Shown here: positions 7,562 through 18,223 of the stretch, piece after piece | Layout: every line of letters starts with the position of its first letter | Position numbering within the stretch: the first letter of the stretch is position 1 | Notes under the pieces: generated by a model | What the model was told of the DNA's origin: nothing | The model's input: only the letters and a program-made list of their open reading frames with translations | Databases searched by the model: none | Program-made: the position numbers and the translations under genes | From: Sporosarcina cascadiensis | GTDB lineage: Bacteria; Bacillota; Bacilli; Bacillales_A; Planococcaceae | Length of the DNA stretch: 64,000 bases | Assembly: GCF_009650995.1 (NCBI RefSeq) | Contig: NZ_WHVV01000001.1 | Span: 124,001 to 188,000 of the forward strand | Reading direction: 5' to 3'

Positions 7562-8455
7562 ATGTTTAGTTTACCAAAAAACGTCACACTAATCGAGGTA
7601 GGACCGCGTGATGGTCTTCAAAATGAAAAAAACAGTATCCCCACAGACAGTAAATTAGCATATATTCATGCACTTCAGGAGGCAGGTATTCAGGAAATGG
7701 AGCTGACCTCGTTTGTATCTCCAAAATGGATTCCCCAAATGGCAGACGCCAAAGAGATTGTTGGGCAAGCCAAAAAAGTTGGACGGCAAATTGTACTGAC
7801 ACCCAATGAAAAAGGTGTTTCAACTGCCCTACATGCAGGCGCACAGAATATGGCTGTATTTGTTGGAGTCAGTAATACATTCAATAAAAAGAATATCAAT
7901 CGAACTACCGAGGAAGCTGTCAACGCTTTATTTCCTGTCGTCCGGCAATTAAAAGAAAAAAAGCACTTTGTCCGCGCTTGTATTTCCACTGCTTTTCACT
8001 GTCCATATGAAGGATGGATCAAACCCGAACAGACAATAGCTTTATGTCAGCAATTCATTGATATGGGTGCAGATGAATTAAGTGTTGCAGATACAGACGG
8101 AATGGCCAATCCTGCAGCCAGCTTCTCCTTATTCAACAATCTGAAAGAACATTTTCCGCATACACTGTTGACAGCTCATTTTCATGATACGCGAAAATTA
8201 GGACTGACGAATATTTACGCTTCTCTACAGGCAGGCGTGGATCGGTTCGATACATCTGCTGGTGGTCTGGGGGGCTGTCCGTTCGCACCGGGTGCAACTG
8301 GAAATGTAGCGACAGAGGATGTCTTATACCTTTTAAACACTCTAGATATCCATACAGGAGTTGACCTGCAGAAAGTTATTCTCGCAGTGGATGAAGTAGC
8401 CCCATATCTCTCACGGCCCATAACAACTGCTATGTATCAATTAAGTAAACAATAA
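7562..8455 (+). CDS. mvaB: hydroxymethylglutaryl-CoA lyase
   Basis: Cleaves HMG-CoA to acetyl-CoA and acetoacetate in leucine catabolism. The 297-residue TIM barrel opens with VGPRDGLQNE (catalytic Arg-Asp), has DELSVADTDGMANP and the metal-binding HFHDTRKLGLTN, and ends with the family signature GGLGGCPFAPGATGN, whose cysteine is catalytic. Length and all motifs are standard. GGAGGGAGGG lies 7 nt before the ATG. No other leucine-degradation gene is adjacent; the next gene, an alpha/beta hydrolase, follows after 25 bp on the same strand and may be co-transcribed. Confidence 0.95.
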   Translation: MFSLPKNVTLIEVGPRDGLQNEKNSIPTDSKLAYIHALQEAGIQEMELTSFVSPKWIPQMADAKEIVGQAKKVGRQIVLTPNEKGVSTALHAGAQNMAVFVGVSNTFNKKNINRTTEEAVNALFPVVRQLKEKKHFVRACISTAFHCPYEGWIKPEQTIALCQQFIDMGADELSVADTDGMANPAASFSLFNNLKEHFPHTLLTAHFHDTRKLGLTNIYASLQAGVDRFDTSAGGLGGCPFAPGATGNVATEDVLYLLNTLDIHTGVDLQKVILAVDEVAPYLSRPITTAMYQLSKQ

Positions 8456-8480
8456 GAATAAACGGGAAGGAGGTAATTCT

Positions 8481-9404
8481 TTGAAACGCAGATTAATCTA
8501 TATGACAGGCATCATTTCAAGTGTACTCGCATCTGTACTGACCATTTTCGGTTTTTTAGTCACCAATCGAATGATGTACCTGAAAACAAAGGATTCCGAA
8601 TTTATTTTGCAAAGAGAGACAATTGCCAAGCGATTTGATCGTCAGTGGTTTGAAACGGTACGCAAAGATGATATTTGGATTCCTTCTCCTAACGGTTATA
8701 ATCTTCGCGCCATCTTTTTACGGCCGCTCGATACGACGCGGACAGTTGTCATCTGTCATGGCGTAACTGAAAACAAAGTGAACTCCATCAAATATGCCAG
8801 GCTTTTTGAGCGTCTGGGTTTTAACTCTGTCATCTTTGATCATCGCCGGCATGGGGATTCTGGAGGAAAGACTACCAGCTTTGGGTTTTATGAAAAGATG
8901 GATTTGAAAGAAGTAGTTTCCGCAGTGCGCGAACGGGTCGGCAAACGTGCGCTGATTGGGATACATGGTGAATCGATGGGAGCTGCGACGACGCTATTAT
9001 ATGCCGGTACCTATGAAGATCAGGCTGATTTCTATATTTCAGACTGTCCCTTCTCCGATTTCTCAGAACAGCTGCTGCATATCATCCGAACCGAATTTCC
9101 TTTTAAGACTTCTATGAGCCTGCGCGTCGCCAACTTATTCCTGAAAATTCGTGATGGCTATACCTCGGCTGCGGTGTCTCCCCGCGAGGTGATGAAATAT
9201 ATCAATAAACCTGTTCTTTTCATACACAGTATGGAAGATACTTTTATATTGCCGCATATGACAGAAGAGTTGTATGAACTAAAGGAGGGCGACAAAATGA
9301 TGAGACTGTTTGAGAAAGGTGCTCATGCGAAGTCATATAATGATAATCCTGAACAGTATTTACGCACTGTCCAGACATTCCTGCACCGTTTTCGATTATA
9401 TTAA
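8481..9404 (+). CDS. yqkD: membrane-anchored alpha/beta hydrolase, YqkD-like
   Basis: A 307-residue serine hydrolase with an N-terminal signal-anchor (about 4-28). The alpha/beta core shows VVICHGVTENK (oxyanion loop), FDHRRHGDSGG, the nucleophile elbow GIHGESMGA (Ser near 170), an acid in HSMEDTFI and the catalytic His in KGAHAKSY. This matches the YqkD group of uncharacterised Bacillus hydrolases. Start is TTG at 8481 with GGAGGT six bases upstream. It likely forms a two-gene unit with mvaB and ends at its own terminator. Substrate unknown; the yqkD name rests on overall pattern. Confidence 0.8.
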   Translation: MKRRLIYMTGIISSVLASVLTIFGFLVTNRMMYLKTKDSEFILQRETIAKRFDRQWFETVRKDDIWIPSPNGYNLRAIFLRPLDTTRTVVICHGVTENKVNSIKYARLFERLGFNSVIFDHRRHGDSGGKTTSFGFYEKMDLKEVVSAVRERVGKRALIGIHGESMGAATTLLYAGTYEDQADFYISDCPFSDFSEQLLHIIRTEFPFKTSMSLRVANLFLKIRDGYTSAAVSPREVMKYINKPVLFIHSMEDTFILPHMTEELYELKEGDKMMRLFEKGAHAKSYNDNPEQYLRTVQTFLHRFRLY

Positions 9405-9409
9405 AACAA

Positions 9410-9450
9410 AAAACTCCGTAAAAGGTCATTAGCCTGCAACGGAGTTTTTG
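9410..9450. terminator. bidirectional terminator, hydrolase / yneF
   Basis: AACTCCGT (9412-9419) pairs with ACGGAGTT (9439-9446), followed by TTTT; a preceding A-tract serves the opposite strand. Confidence 0.8.
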
Positions 9451-9451
9451 C

Positions 9452-9688
9452 TTATTTTTTTTTATCGGGCTTGTCTTGAACCTTGTTCATTTGAGCCATC
9501 ATTTGATTGATTTTCTTTTGTGAGGGTTTCTGTCCCATTTGCATCATCATCATACGTAACATTTGTTCATTAATTGGTGGGTTTTCCTTCAAATAATTCA
9601 TCATATATTTACGCGCGATGAAAAAGCCGAGTGCTACCCCGCCGATCAAAGCGACGACGATCAAGAGAATTGCTATCCATAGAGTCAT
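9452..9688 (-). CDS. yneF: YneF family membrane protein (UPF0154)
   Basis: A 78-residue protein with one N-terminal membrane helix (about 3-25) followed by the nearly invariant cytoplasmic part [20 protein letters not shown] and [22 protein letters not shown]. Function unknown. I start at ATG 9688 (GGGAGGT seven bases upstream, [10 protein letters not shown] as in homologues). It sits next to sirA and tkt as in B. subtilis. Confidence 0.9.
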   Translation of the reverse strand: MTLWIAILLIVVALIGGVALGFFIARKYMMNYLKENPPINEQMLRMMMMQMGQKPSQKKINQMMAQMNKVQDKPDKKK

Positions 9689-9799
9689 TGCTGCCAAACC
9701 TCCCTCATTAAAAATAGTTCGATTACATACTACCAAGAAGGATTATACAACATAGCAGCAGTGAATAGCAATAACTGTTCGCTAATTGTTCAGAAGTTT

Positions 9800-10240
9800 T
9801 TACATAACCGAGTCTTCTAAGATCATACGCTCTGAATATTTTACGGGTTTCAGCCAGCCGCACTCCTCTTGCTCGTTCATCACTGCAAAAAAGCGGTCTG
9901 TCGAACTCGAGAGCGCTACGAATAAATCCAAGTCAAGCATTCTGGAGCCTTGGCAATAGACTTGTATACAATGTGTCCCCATTTTGATGAACACTTCCCC
10001 TTTAATTAAATGGGTTAACCGGTACTCATTATGGCAGGAATCGATAGCATCAAAGCTTTTACCCAATTTCTGCTGGATCAGCCGGTCGAGTTCCGATTCA
10101 TTCAATTGATCACATAAATATTCAATTTCCTGATAGTTAGTAGAAGGACCCACCGCTAACAAATCAAATAGTAACCGTTCACGTCCCATTATGAAGGATT
10201 GATACTCTGCTTTAATTTTAAAAATTTCATATTTCCTCAT
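9800..10240 (-). CDS. sirA: sporulation inhibitor of replication SirA
   Basis: SirA (YneE) binds domain I of DnaA at the onset of sporulation and blocks new rounds of replication. The 146-residue product is diverged but recognisable by the early FIMGRERLLFDL segment, the C-terminal CGWLKPVKYSER region that matches the family's GWLNPVK, and above all its place between tkt and yneF as in B. subtilis. Start at ATG 10240 has AGGAGGT seven bases upstream. In B. subtilis it is under Spo0A control; I did not identify a 0A box here. Confidence 0.8.
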   Translation of the reverse strand: MRKYEIFKIKAEYQSFIMGRERLLFDLLAVGPSTNYQEIEYLCDQLNESELDRLIQQKLGKSFDAIDSCHNEYRLTHLIKGEVFIKMGTHCIQVYCQGSRMLDLDLFVALSSSTDRFFAVMNEQEECGWLKPVKYSERMILEDSVM

Positions 10241-10360
10241 AACGAACACCTCCTGATTACTATCATAGAGCTTGTCTCACTAAATTCTTGTCAGATGGCG
10301 GAAAACTTCCTCACTATTATTGTCGGAAAGTTGCGAAGCCCATCTCATCTGAAATATAAA

Positions 10361-10397
10361 AAACACATCCTTCCGCAAGAAACGAAGGGATGTGTTT
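10361..10397 (-). terminator. terminator downstream of tkt
   Basis: AACACATCC-TTC (10362-10373) pairs with GAAGGGATGTGTT (10384-10396) with one bulged base; an A-tract on the plus strand gives the U-tract for minus-strand transcription leaving tkt. Confidence 0.8.
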
Positions 10398-10407
10398 TAT
10401 AGGTTGA

Positions 10408-12414
10408 TTACTGATTTTGAAGTTTTTTAAATTGCTTCACTACGTTCTCTACAGTGAAACCGTATTTTTCAATGACAAGATCGCCGGGTGCACTTGCGCC
10501 GAACGTATCGATTGCCATAACTGACCCTTCATCGCCGGCATATTTATGCCATCCGAGGGAAGCGCCCATTTCAATTGCCAAACGTTTCTTCACTGATTTC
10601 GGGAGAACTGAATCTTTATATGCCTGATCTTGTTTTTCAAATAGATCCCAAGAAGGCATAGAAACTACACTAACATCGATGTTTTGTTCTTTTAGAGCCT
10701 GTTGTGCTTCTGCTGCCAAACTGACTTCAGATCCACTCGCAATCAAAATACCATCAGCAATTTCTTTAGAAGCAGGAGACACGACATATGCCCCTTTTTG
10801 TACAGATTCCATTGCCAATTCTTTTGACTTCGGAAGTACTTTCAGGTTTTGTCTGGAGAGTACCAGAACCGTTGGAGTGTTTTTAGACGTTACGGCTGTA
10901 TACCAAGCGGCAGATGTCTCATTGCCGTCTGCCGGACGAATAATAGTTAAGCCGGGCATCGCACGCAATGAAGCCAGCTGTTCAACCGGTTCATGTGTAG
11001 GACCGTCTTCTCCGACTGCCACGCTGTCGTGAGTAAAAACATATGTGACAGGCAGACCCATCAGGGCAGACAGGCGAATTGCAGGTCTTACATAGTCACT
11101 GAACACAAAGAATGTACCGCCAAAGACAGTAACTCCACCGTGTAAAGCCATTCCGTTCAATGCTGTACCCATGGCAAATTCACGAACGCCGAACCAAATA
11201 TTTCGTCCTTCATAATTTTCAGAAGAGAAATCTCCAGCATTTTTAATAGAAGTTTTATTCGAACCCGCAAGATCGGCACTTCCGCCGAACAAAGAAGGCA
11301 ATACAGAAGCCAGCGCATTAATGGAATCTCCGGAAGCCGAACGAGTCGCAACTGAAGCACCTGCCTCATAGACAGGCATGCCTTCTTTCAAGTCAGAAGG
11401 CAGTTCGCCAGCAATAGCCGTTTTCAATTGTGCTGCCAATTCCTTATGTTCATTTTCATATTGACTGAACAGTTCGTTCCACTGATTTTCCGATTTCACG
11501 CCTAGTTCTTCGGATGTTTCTTTAAAACGGTCATATACTTCATCCGGAACATGGAAATCTTCCTCAAATGTCCACTTGTAGTAATCTTTTGTCAACGCTA
11601 GTTCATCTTCACCAAGCGGGGCGCCGTGAACGTCAGATTTACCTGATTTATTTGGCGAGCCATATCCGATGACTGTTTTTACTTCTATGATCGTAGGACC
11701 GCCGGTGTTTCCTTTTGCTTCTTCAATCGCGCCGGAAACCGAATTGATGTCATTGCCGTCGTCTACACGAAGATAATTCCAGCCGTATGATTCGAAACGT
11801 TTTTTGATATTTTCAGAGAATGACATGCCTAAGTCGCCGTCCAATGAAATATCATTACTATCATAAAGTATGATTAATTTGTCCAGCTGCAAGTGGCCAG
11901 CTAGTGAAATTGCCTCAGCTGCCACACCTTCCATCAGATCTCCATCACCGCAAAGGGCATATGTGTAATGATCAACGATGTCAAAACCAGGTTTATTGTA
12001 TGTTGCGGCTAAATGTTTCTCAGCCATTGCCATACCTACAGCCATACCAATTCCTTGTCCAAGAGGTCCTGTCGTAGCTTCTACACCTGCTGTGTGCTTG
12101 TACTCCGGATGACCTGGTGTTTTTGAATCCCACTGTCTAAAATTCTTAATATCGTCGATTGTCAAACCATACCCGCTTAAATGAAGCAGGCTGTAGAGCA
12201 GCATCGAACCGTGGCCTGCCGAAAGAACAAAACGGTCGCGGTTAAACCATTGGGGATTTGACGGATTATGGTGTAAGTACTTTGTCCATAAGGTGTATGC
12301 CATTGGTGCTGCACCCATAGGAAGACCCGGGTGTCCGGAGTTCGCTTTTTCGATCGCATCGATTGATAGCGTTCGGATTGTTGTTATTGCCAGTTGATCG
12401 ATTTTTTCGGTCAT
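10408..12414 (-). CDS. tkt: transketolase
   Basis: Thiamine-diphosphate enzyme of the pentose phosphate pathway moving two-carbon units between sugar phosphates. The 668-residue product has the N-terminal sugar-phosphate motif [11 protein letters not shown], the ThDP motif GDGDLMEG extending to the Asn in [10 protein letters not shown], the phosphate/substrate segment GDS.NALA, the pyrimidine-domain signature FGVREFAMG and [17 protein letters not shown] prefer ATG at 12414 ([15 protein letters not shown] upstream) over an ATG three codons earlier. It is transcribed alone, upstream of sirA. Confidence 0.97.
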   Translation of the reverse strand: MTEKIDQLAITTIRTLSIDAIEKANSGHPGLPMGAAPMAYTLWTKYLHHNPSNPQWFNRDRFVLSAGHGSMLLYSLLHLSGYGLTIDDIKNFRQWDSKTPGHPEYKHTAGVEATTGPLGQGIGMAVGMAMAEKHLAATYNKPGFDIVDHYTYALCGDGDLMEGVAAEAISLAGHLQLDKLIILYDSNDISLDGDLGMSFSENIKKRFESYGWNYLRVDDGNDINSVSGAIEEAKGNTGGPTIIEVKTVIGYGSPNKSGKSDVHGAPLGEDELALTKDYYKWTFEEDFHVPDEVYDRFKETSEELGVKSENQWNELFSQYENEHKELAAQLKTAIAGELPSDLKEGMPVYEAGASVATRSASGDSINALASVLPSLFGGSADLAGSNKTSIKNAGDFSSENYEGRNIWFGVREFAMGTALNGMALHGGVTVFGGTFFVFSDYVRPAIRLSALMGLPVTYVFTHDSVAVGEDGPTHEPVEQLASLRAMPGLTIIRPADGNETSAAWYTAVTSKNTPTVLVLSRQNLKVLPKSKELAMESVQKGAYVVSPASKEIADGILIASGSEVSLAAEAQQALKEQNIDVSVVSMPSWDLFEKQDQAYKDSVLPKSVKKRLAIEMGASLGWHKYAGDEGSVMAIDTFGASAPGDLVIEKYGFTVENVVKQFKKLQNQ

Positions 12415-12520
12415 TCTGTACATCCTTTCCGTACTGTCTCTTCTGATTATGTTTGTGAGTATTCCTTCTCTAGTGTAGTCAATTCCTTAACCAATTACAA
12501 TATTAATCAGCTGTCAATAC

Positions 12521-12757
12521 TTAATTTAACGGTTTATGACCGGCCTGTGCTTTTTTGACCTTTTCTGGCGTCACATCATTACCTTCTGCATCGATCACTT
12601 TGACAGATTCAATTGTTTCCCGCATGCTTGAACGAAATGTTTCTAAATATTCTTTTCGAAGCTGTGTCTGTTCCTTTGCTTCTTCAATTGACAGACCTGT
12701 CGTTTTCGACTTATTAGCAAGCTCATTGATTCGACTAATTTTCTTTTCTGATAGCAT
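12521..12757 (-). CDS. ynzC: YnzC family protein (DUF896)
   Basis: A 78-residue helical protein of the DUF896 family: LSEKKISRINELANKSK, TGLSIEEAKEQTQLRKEYLE and SMRETIESVKVID are family hallmarks. It is the last gene of the yneA-yneB-ynzC SOS unit, as in B. subtilis, but its own role is unclear. GGAGGT precedes the ATG. A 66-bp gap separates it from yneB. Confidence 0.9.
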   Translation of the reverse strand: MLSEKKISRINELANKSKTTGLSIEEAKEQTQLRKEYLETFRSSMRETIESVKVIDAEGNDVTPEKVKKAQAGHKPLN

Positions 12758-12823
12758 CTTTAAGAACCTCCAAAATTTCTTGTTTATTAAAATGTAAACA
12801 ACCTGGAGGAAAAGTGCAACAGA

Positions 12824-13790
<967 letters not shown>

Positions 13791-13817
13791 GCTGAATCCT
13801 CCTATTACTCTATTTTT

Positions 13818-13831
13818 AGAATGCATGTTCG
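13818..13831. promoter_or_regulatory. weak LexA box downstream of the yneA -10
   Basis: AGAAT-N4-GTTCG, eight of ten consensus positions of CGAAC-N4-GTTCG. It lies just past the yneA -10 box, where a repressor would block initiation or clearance. Confidence 0.5.
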
Positions 13832-13846
13832 GAATGCTTGTTCTTA

Positions 13847-13876
13847 ATTATAAGAGAACATACGATTGGCTGTCAA
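13847..13876 (-). promoter_or_regulatory. sigma-A promoter of yneA-yneB-ynzC
   Basis: On the minus strand TTGACA (13871-13876), 18-bp spacer, TATAAT (13847-13852): both hexamers are consensus. Confidence 0.8.
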
Positions 13877-13884
13877 GCAAAATT

Positions 13885-13898
13885 CGAACCTTTGTTTG
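13885..13898. promoter_or_regulatory. LexA (SOS) box between lexA and yneA promoters
   Basis: CGAAC-CTTT-GTTTG, nine of ten matches to the Gram-positive LexA operator CGAAC-N4-GTTCG. It is upstream of the yneA -35 and overlaps the lexA -35 region. Confidence 0.8.
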
Positions 13899-13924
13899 AT
13901 TACTAGCCGAACGCATGTTATACT
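13896..13924 (+). promoter_or_regulatory. sigma-A promoter of lexA
   Basis: TTGATT (13896-13901), 17-bp spacer, TATACT (13919-13924). A LexA box fills most of the spacer, fitting autorepression. Confidence 0.7.
13908..13921. promoter_or_regulatory. LexA (SOS) box in the lexA promoter
   Basis: CGAAC-GCAT-GTTAT: first half-site perfect, second three of five, located inside the lexA promoter spacer and -10. Confidence 0.65.
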
Positions 13925-13986
13925 ATATTCAAAATACTTGTTGGATATTTCGATTTACCGGCAAACCAATTGAAGAGGTGAATGAA

Positions 13987-14607
13987 TTGAAGAAAATTTC
14001 TAAAAGACAGGAAGAAATACTTGCTTTCATTAAAGATGAAGTCCGTTTAAAAGGATATCCGCCATCCGTAAGGGAAATCGGAGAAGCAGTCGGTCTTGCA
14101 TCCAGCTCTACTGTGCACGGCCACTTGTCACGTCTGGAGAACAAAGGATTTATCCGGCGGGACCCGACGAAGCCCCGTGCGATAGAAATATTAGATCCCG
14201 AAGGCCTTGAAGAATTAAAAGGCGGGGTCATGCATGTTCCATTGATTGGTAAAGTTACTGCAGGTGCTCCGATAACTGCTATTGAAAATATAGAAGAGTA
14301 CTTTCCGCTGCCGGACAGTTTCGGCTCTTCAGATGATGAAATCTTCATGCTTGAGATTGTTGGAGAGAGTATGATTGAAGCAGGCATCTTGAATGGCGAC
14401 CGTGTGATTGTCAGACAGACTCATTCCGCTATGAACGGCGAAATTGTAGTAGCTATGACTGAGGAAGATGAAGCAACGGTGAAACGTTTCTTTAAAGAGA
14501 AGGACTATTTCCGTCTGCAGCCTGAAAACTCGTCTATGGAACCGATTATCGTTGACCAAGTATCGATACTCGGGAAAGTTGTCGGAGTTTATCGGATGAT
14601 TCATTAA
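13987..14607 (+). CDS. lexA: SOS transcriptional repressor LexA
   Basis: Represses SOS genes and self-cleaves when RecA is activated. The 206-residue product has a winged HTH N-terminal domain ([31 protein letters not shown], 24-54), the Ala92-Gly93 cleavage site in VTAGAP, the catalytic Ser128 in GESMIEAG and Lys166 in ATVKRFF. Start is TTG at 13987 with GAGGTG seven bases upstream; an upstream in-frame ATG overlaps the promoter -10 and can be excluded. Divergent from the yneA operon with shared LexA boxes. Confidence 0.96.
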   Translation: MKKISKRQEEILAFIKDEVRLKGYPPSVREIGEAVGLASSSTVHGHLSRLENKGFIRRDPTKPRAIEILDPEGLEELKGGVMHVPLIGKVTAGAPITAIENIEEYFPLPDSFGSSDDEIFMLEIVGESMIEAGILNGDRVIVRQTHSAMNGEIVVAMTEEDEATVKRFFKEKDYFRLQPENSSMEPIIVDQVSILGKVVGVYRMIH

Positions 14608-14650
14608 AAAAAGTGTATCGAAAACCATTATGGTTTTTGATACACTTTTT
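14606..14650. terminator. bidirectional terminator, lexA / ynbB
   Basis: A long stem (AAGTGTATC and AAAACC arms on both sides of ATTAT, 14611-14646) flanked by A and T tracts, between convergent genes. Confidence 0.88.
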
Positions 14651-14653
14651 GTT

Positions 14654-15913
14654 TTATATCAGTTTTTGTTCCAAAAGCTGCTCAGTAGATGCCAGCACAG
14701 CAGCTTTGACATGTTCATATGTCAGTCCGCCCTGTATATAAGCGGTATAAGGCGATCTGATGGGGCCGTCAGCTGTCAGCTCGATGCTGGAACCCTGGAT
14801 AAACGTGCCGGCGGCCATAATGACGTCATCCGAATAGCCCGGCATATAAGATGGTTCAGGCGCATAGTGGGCATTTATTGGAGAATTGTCCTGTATCATC
14901 CGGCAGAATGTGATCATCTGTTCCGGTGTTGAAAAGTTTACCGATTGGATGAGATCTGTGCGCTGCACGCTGTAGTGCGGTGTCGTGTCCATTCCAAACT
15001 GTTCAAAGAAAGCAGCAGTAAACAATGCGCCTTTGACTGCCTGGCTCACCACATGGGGTGCCAGGAAAAAGCCCTGATACATTTCGAGTAATGTATCCAG
15101 TGATGCTCCGGCTTCTGCGCCAAGTCCCGGAGAAGTCATTCGGTACGCACATTTTTCTACCAGTTCTTTTTTTCCTGCTATATATCCGCCGGTTCTCACT
15201 AAGCCGCCGCCCGGATTTTTAATAAGTGAACCAGCCATCAAATCGGCGCCTGCTTCCGTCGGTTCCTGCAGCTCCACAAATTCACCATAGCAATTGTCCA
15301 CGAAGATGACGACATCTTCTTTTATTTTGCGTATCTCTTGAATCATTTCTCTAATTTCATGTATCCGGAATGATGGATTGCTCGAATAGCCTTTTGAGCG
15401 CTGAATTGCGACTATTTTTGTTTTGGAAGAAATCGCTTCTTCAGCTTTCTCATAATCCACTTTGCCGTCTTCTTTCAAATCGATATGCCGATATGAAATT
15501 TGGTAGTCTTCCAGTGAACCAGTATCTTTGCCGTTTCCTGAAATGATTGATTCCAGTGTATCGTACGGTTTGCCGGTGATATAGATCAATTCATCCCCCG
15601 GACGGAGTATACCGAACAAACTGATGGTAATGGCATGAGTGCCTGAAATGATTTGATTTCGGACAAGACAGTCTTCTGCCCCGAAAACATCTGCATAGAC
15701 CTGTTCAAGAGTATCACGGCCGCTGTCATCGTAGCCGTAGCCTGTTGAACCGGACAGATGAAAGTCACTGACTTTATTCTGCTTGAAAGCCTGAAGCACT
15801 TTTCGCTGATTATAAAAAGCGATTTCTTCTACTTTTTTTACATAAGGTGCAATTTTCTGCTCTGCTTCGTAAGATTTCTGAAGCAGTTCTTCATTGATCG
15901 GTGCGATTTGCAT
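14654..15913 (-). CDS. ynbB: YnbB, PLP-dependent methionine gamma-lyase family protein (aluminium resistance protein family)
   Basis: A 419-residue type-I fold PLP enzyme of Pfam family Met_gamma_lyase (PF06838). Visible signatures: SGSTGYGYDDSGRDTLE at the N-terminal side, ISGTHAITISLFG (PLP phosphate loop), VIFVDNCYGEFVE with the cofactor-binding Asp, and GSLIKNPGGGLVRTGGYIAG with the Schiff-base lysine. The true substrate is unsettled in the family. It follows hfq, as in B. subtilis, but glnR-glnA, which B. subtilis has next, are not between it and lexA. Confidence 0.9.
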   Translation of the reverse strand: MQIAPINEELLQKSYEAEQKIAPYVKKVEEIAFYNQRKVLQAFKQNKVSDFHLSGSTGYGYDDSGRDTLEQVYADVFGAEDCLVRNQIISGTHAITISLFGILRPGDELIYITGKPYDTLESIISGNGKDTGSLEDYQISYRHIDLKEDGKVDYEKAEEAISSKTKIVAIQRSKGYSSNPSFRIHEIREMIQEIRKIKEDVVIFVDNCYGEFVELQEPTEAGADLMAGSLIKNPGGGLVRTGGYIAGKKELVEKCAYRMTSPGLGAEAGASLDTLLEMYQGFFLAPHVVSQAVKGALFTAAFFEQFGMDTTPHYSVQRTDLIQSVNFSTPEQMITFCRMIQDNSPINAHYAPEPSYMPGYSDDVIMAAGTFIQGSSIELTADGPIRSPYTAYIQGGLTYEHVKAAVLASTEQLLEQKLI

Positions 15914-15990
15914 AGGTAGTACCTCTTTTCATTTTGTTCAACATCTATTTTAGCAGAAGGAGCCGGGTTGCCCTACTAAAGAACATAAAA

Positions 15991-16010
15991 AAACAGGCAT
16001 CAGCCTGTTT
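15991..16010 (-). terminator. terminator downstream of hfq
   Basis: AAACAGGC (15991-15998), ATCA loop, GCCTGTTT (16003-16010); the plus-strand A-run before it forms the U-tract for the minus strand. Confidence 0.8.
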
Positions 16011-16234
16011 TACTGTTCATCTTTTAAAATAACGGGTTTTGCCGGTGCATAGGTTGATATCGCATGTTTATAGATGAGTTGCTGTTTTCCGTCTGATTCC
16101 AGCAAGACCGTATAATTGTCATAGGACTTGATCAAGCCTTTCAATTGAAAACCATTCAATAGAAAAACCGTAACAAACGTGTTGTTCTTCCGTAAAGAAT
16201 TCAAAAACGTATCCTGCATATTCCCTTGTGCCAT
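16010..16234 (-). CDS. hfq: RNA chaperone Hfq
   Basis: A 74-residue Sm-like protein that assembles as a hexamer and binds small RNAs and mRNAs. The Sm1 motif [20 protein letters not shown] and the Sm2 signature LIYKHAIST (family YKHAI/S) are intact. GGGAGG lies seven bases before the ATG. Directly downstream of miaA with a 41-bp gap, the widely conserved miaA-hfq pair, so co-transcription is likely. Confidence 0.96.
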   Translation of the reverse strand: MAQGNMQDTFLNSLRKNNTFVTVFLLNGFQLKGLIKSYDNYTVLLESDGKQQLIYKHAISTYAPAKPVILKDEQ

Positions 16235-16275
16235 TCAATTGCCTCCCTATATCTATTACATGAATTATTCCCCAC

Positions 16276-17208
16276 TTACTTCTTAAAACCCTTTATTATT
16301 TCACATGTTTTTCGAAAAATTTCATCCGTTGGCTGGTCGGCCTCCACCCACTCCACAGGAAGTTTATTGCGGAAATAAGTCAGCTGCCGTTTTGCATAGT
16401 TACGGGTGTTTTTTTTGACTGCTTCAATCGCCTGTTCTTTTGTCAGATGACCGTCAAAATAAGAGATCAATTCCTTATAACCGATTGCCTGGACTGACTG
16501 CGTATTTCGAATTCCGCGATTCCACAGCTCTTCCACTTCCGCAAATAGCCCCGCTTCCACCATCAAGTCTACCCGGTGATTGATGCGTTCATACAGCATT
16601 TCCCGCGGAAGATCGAGTCCGATAATAAGCTCATTGTACATCGGTTCATTTCCTTGCTGCTGCTCATGTTCTTGCTTCGTCTGTCCCGTCACTTCCAAAA
16701 TCTCAAGCGCACGGATTAAACGCCTGTGATTATTCGGATGGATGATTTCTGCACTTTTAGGATCCAGTTCCGCCAGTCTGCTGTGCAGTACGGCAGATCC
16801 GAACTCCTCCAATTCATTTTCCAGTCTGGCACGCACCTCAGGATCAGCTGCCTGCTCTGTGAAGCGATAATCAAATAAAACCGCCTGAATATACATTCCG
16901 CTGCCTCCGACAATGACCGGCAGTTTCCCTCTCGACTGAATATCTGCAATCCATCCTCTTACTACCTGTTGATATTCTGCTACGGAAAAACTTTCTGTCG
17001 GCTCTTTTACATCAAAGAAATGATGAGGAATTCCCTGCATTTCAGACGGCTGGATTTTCGCGGTGCCTATATCCAGCTCCTTGTATACCTGCATTGCATC
17101 ACCGTTGATAATTTCACCGTTCAGTTCTTTGGCCAATGCCGTGCTTAGGGCCGTCTTCCCTGATGCAGTCGGCCCCGCTACTGCAATTACATCAATTACT
17201 CCGTTCAT
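16276..17208 (-). CDS. miaA: tRNA dimethylallyltransferase MiaA
   Basis: Transfers a dimethylallyl group to N6 of A37 in tRNAs reading UNN codons; MiaB in this window then adds the methylthio group. The 310-residue product shows the P-loop AGPTASGKT (10-19), [18 protein letters not shown] with the substrate aspartate, and IPHHFFDV and [10 protein letters not shown]. Its start overlaps the end of the upstream hydrolase gene by 17 bp. Confidence 0.96.
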   Translation of the reverse strand: MNGVIDVIAVAGPTASGKTALSTALAKELNGEIINGDAMQVYKELDIGTAKIQPSEMQGIPHHFFDVKEPTESFSVAEYQQVVRGWIADIQSRGKLPVIVGGSGMYIQAVLFDYRFTEQAADPEVRARLENELEEFGSAVLHSRLAELDPKSAEIIHPNNHRRLIRALEILEVTGQTKQEHEQQQGNEPMYNELIIGLDLPREMLYERINHRVDLMVEAGLFAEVEELWNRGIRNTQSVQAIGYKELISYFDGHLTKEQAIEAVKKNTRNYAKRQLTYFRNKLPVEWVEADQPTDEIFRKTCEIIKGFKK

Positions 17209-18118
17209 GCTGTTCCATCCACCCGACTATATACTTGAATACTTCGTGCCGATTTGTCTCCTGCAGCATTTCATGACGTCCGCCTTCATACAGCTGAACC
17301 GTCACACTCTCCTGCCCGGCCTTGATAAACTGTTTCGCTGTTTTCCAAACACCTTTTCCTCCGTTGCCGACAGGATCTTCAGTACCCGATACTAATAAAA
17401 TAGGCAGATCATGCGGGATGTTCTGAAGAAGTTCCGGTGATTCAATTGAATTCATGCCTTCGAGTAGCACCCGGAACAGCTGAGCAGTGGGTACAAATCC
17501 GCATGCTTCATCCTCTACATAATCCTGCACGCATTCATTGTCCCTCGACAACCAGGCGAATGAAGACTCTTCAGGGAAAAGTTTAGAATAACTGCCGAAT
17601 ATCATGTTATTCAGAAATTCATCCGGTTCCTGATCAGACAGCCTGCTCTCTCTATATTCTGACAGCAGCTTTCCTGCAAAGCCCACTGGTTTCGCATTAC
17701 TTCCTGTTCCGGATAAAACAACTTCATCTACTGCATTTCCATACAGCTGAATGAAACGTCTGACTACGAAAGAACCCATGCTGTGCCCAATTATGATAAT
17801 CGGCAGATCGGGTCCGTCCGCGCGATAAGCTTGAAGTACTTCAAATGCGTCGTCAACCAAATGATCAAATGTCGCATTTTCTCCCAGATAGCCATATGGA
17901 TGATAGTTGGCTGCAGCTGTTTTGCCATGTCCTCTTTGATCATGCGCAACGACTTCATATCCATTGGAAGCCAAATAATCCATAAACTGCTCATATCGCC
18001 GTGAATGTTCCGCCAGCCCGTGCACCAGATGAACCCGGGCTTTTTTCAATCCTTCAGGCTTTTTGCACTTACTGTAAATGATTGTCCCGTCACGCATCTC
18101 CATCCATTTTTCATTCAC
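17192..18118 (-). CDS. alpha/beta hydrolase, lysophospholipase/monoacylglycerol lipase-like (Hydrolase_4)
   Basis: A 308-residue serine hydrolase of the serine aminopeptidase S33 / Hydrolase_4 type. Visible: [17 protein letters not shown] (oxyanion loop), [11 protein letters not shown], the nucleophile elbow [10 protein letters not shown], the acid in VSGTEDPVG and the catalytic His in [11 protein letters not shown]. The soluble form suggests hydrolysis of a lipid or glyceride ester, but the substrate is unknown. I chose GTG at 18118 ([12 protein letters not shown] matches the family start, AAGTGGAG upstream); ATG at 18193 is in frame without a good ribosome site. It sits between mutL and miaA, where B. 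subtilis has other genes. Confidence 0.8.
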   Translation of the reverse strand: MNEKWMEMRDGTIIYSKCKKPEGLKKARVHLVHGLAEHSRRYEQFMDYLASNGYEVVAHDQRGHGKTAAANYHPYGYLGENATFDHLVDDAFEVLQAYRADGPDLPIIIIGHSMGSFVVRRFIQLYGNAVDEVVLSGTGSNAKPVGFAGKLLSEYRESRLSDQEPDEFLNNMIFGSYSKLFPEESSFAWLSRDNECVQDYVEDEACGFVPTAQLFRVLLEGMNSIESPELLQNIPHDLPILLVSGTEDPVGNGGKGVWKTAKQFIKAGQESVTVQLYEGGRHEMLQETNRHEVFKYIVGWMEQHERSN

Positions 18119-18223
18119 TGTGCTCCACTTCCCTTCGCTACTGCAATCGCGTTTATTATAGCATGTAAATGAACGGTTTTTTTCATCGTCCATCTCATGT
18201 AATCAGACTCCGCTCTCTATAGT

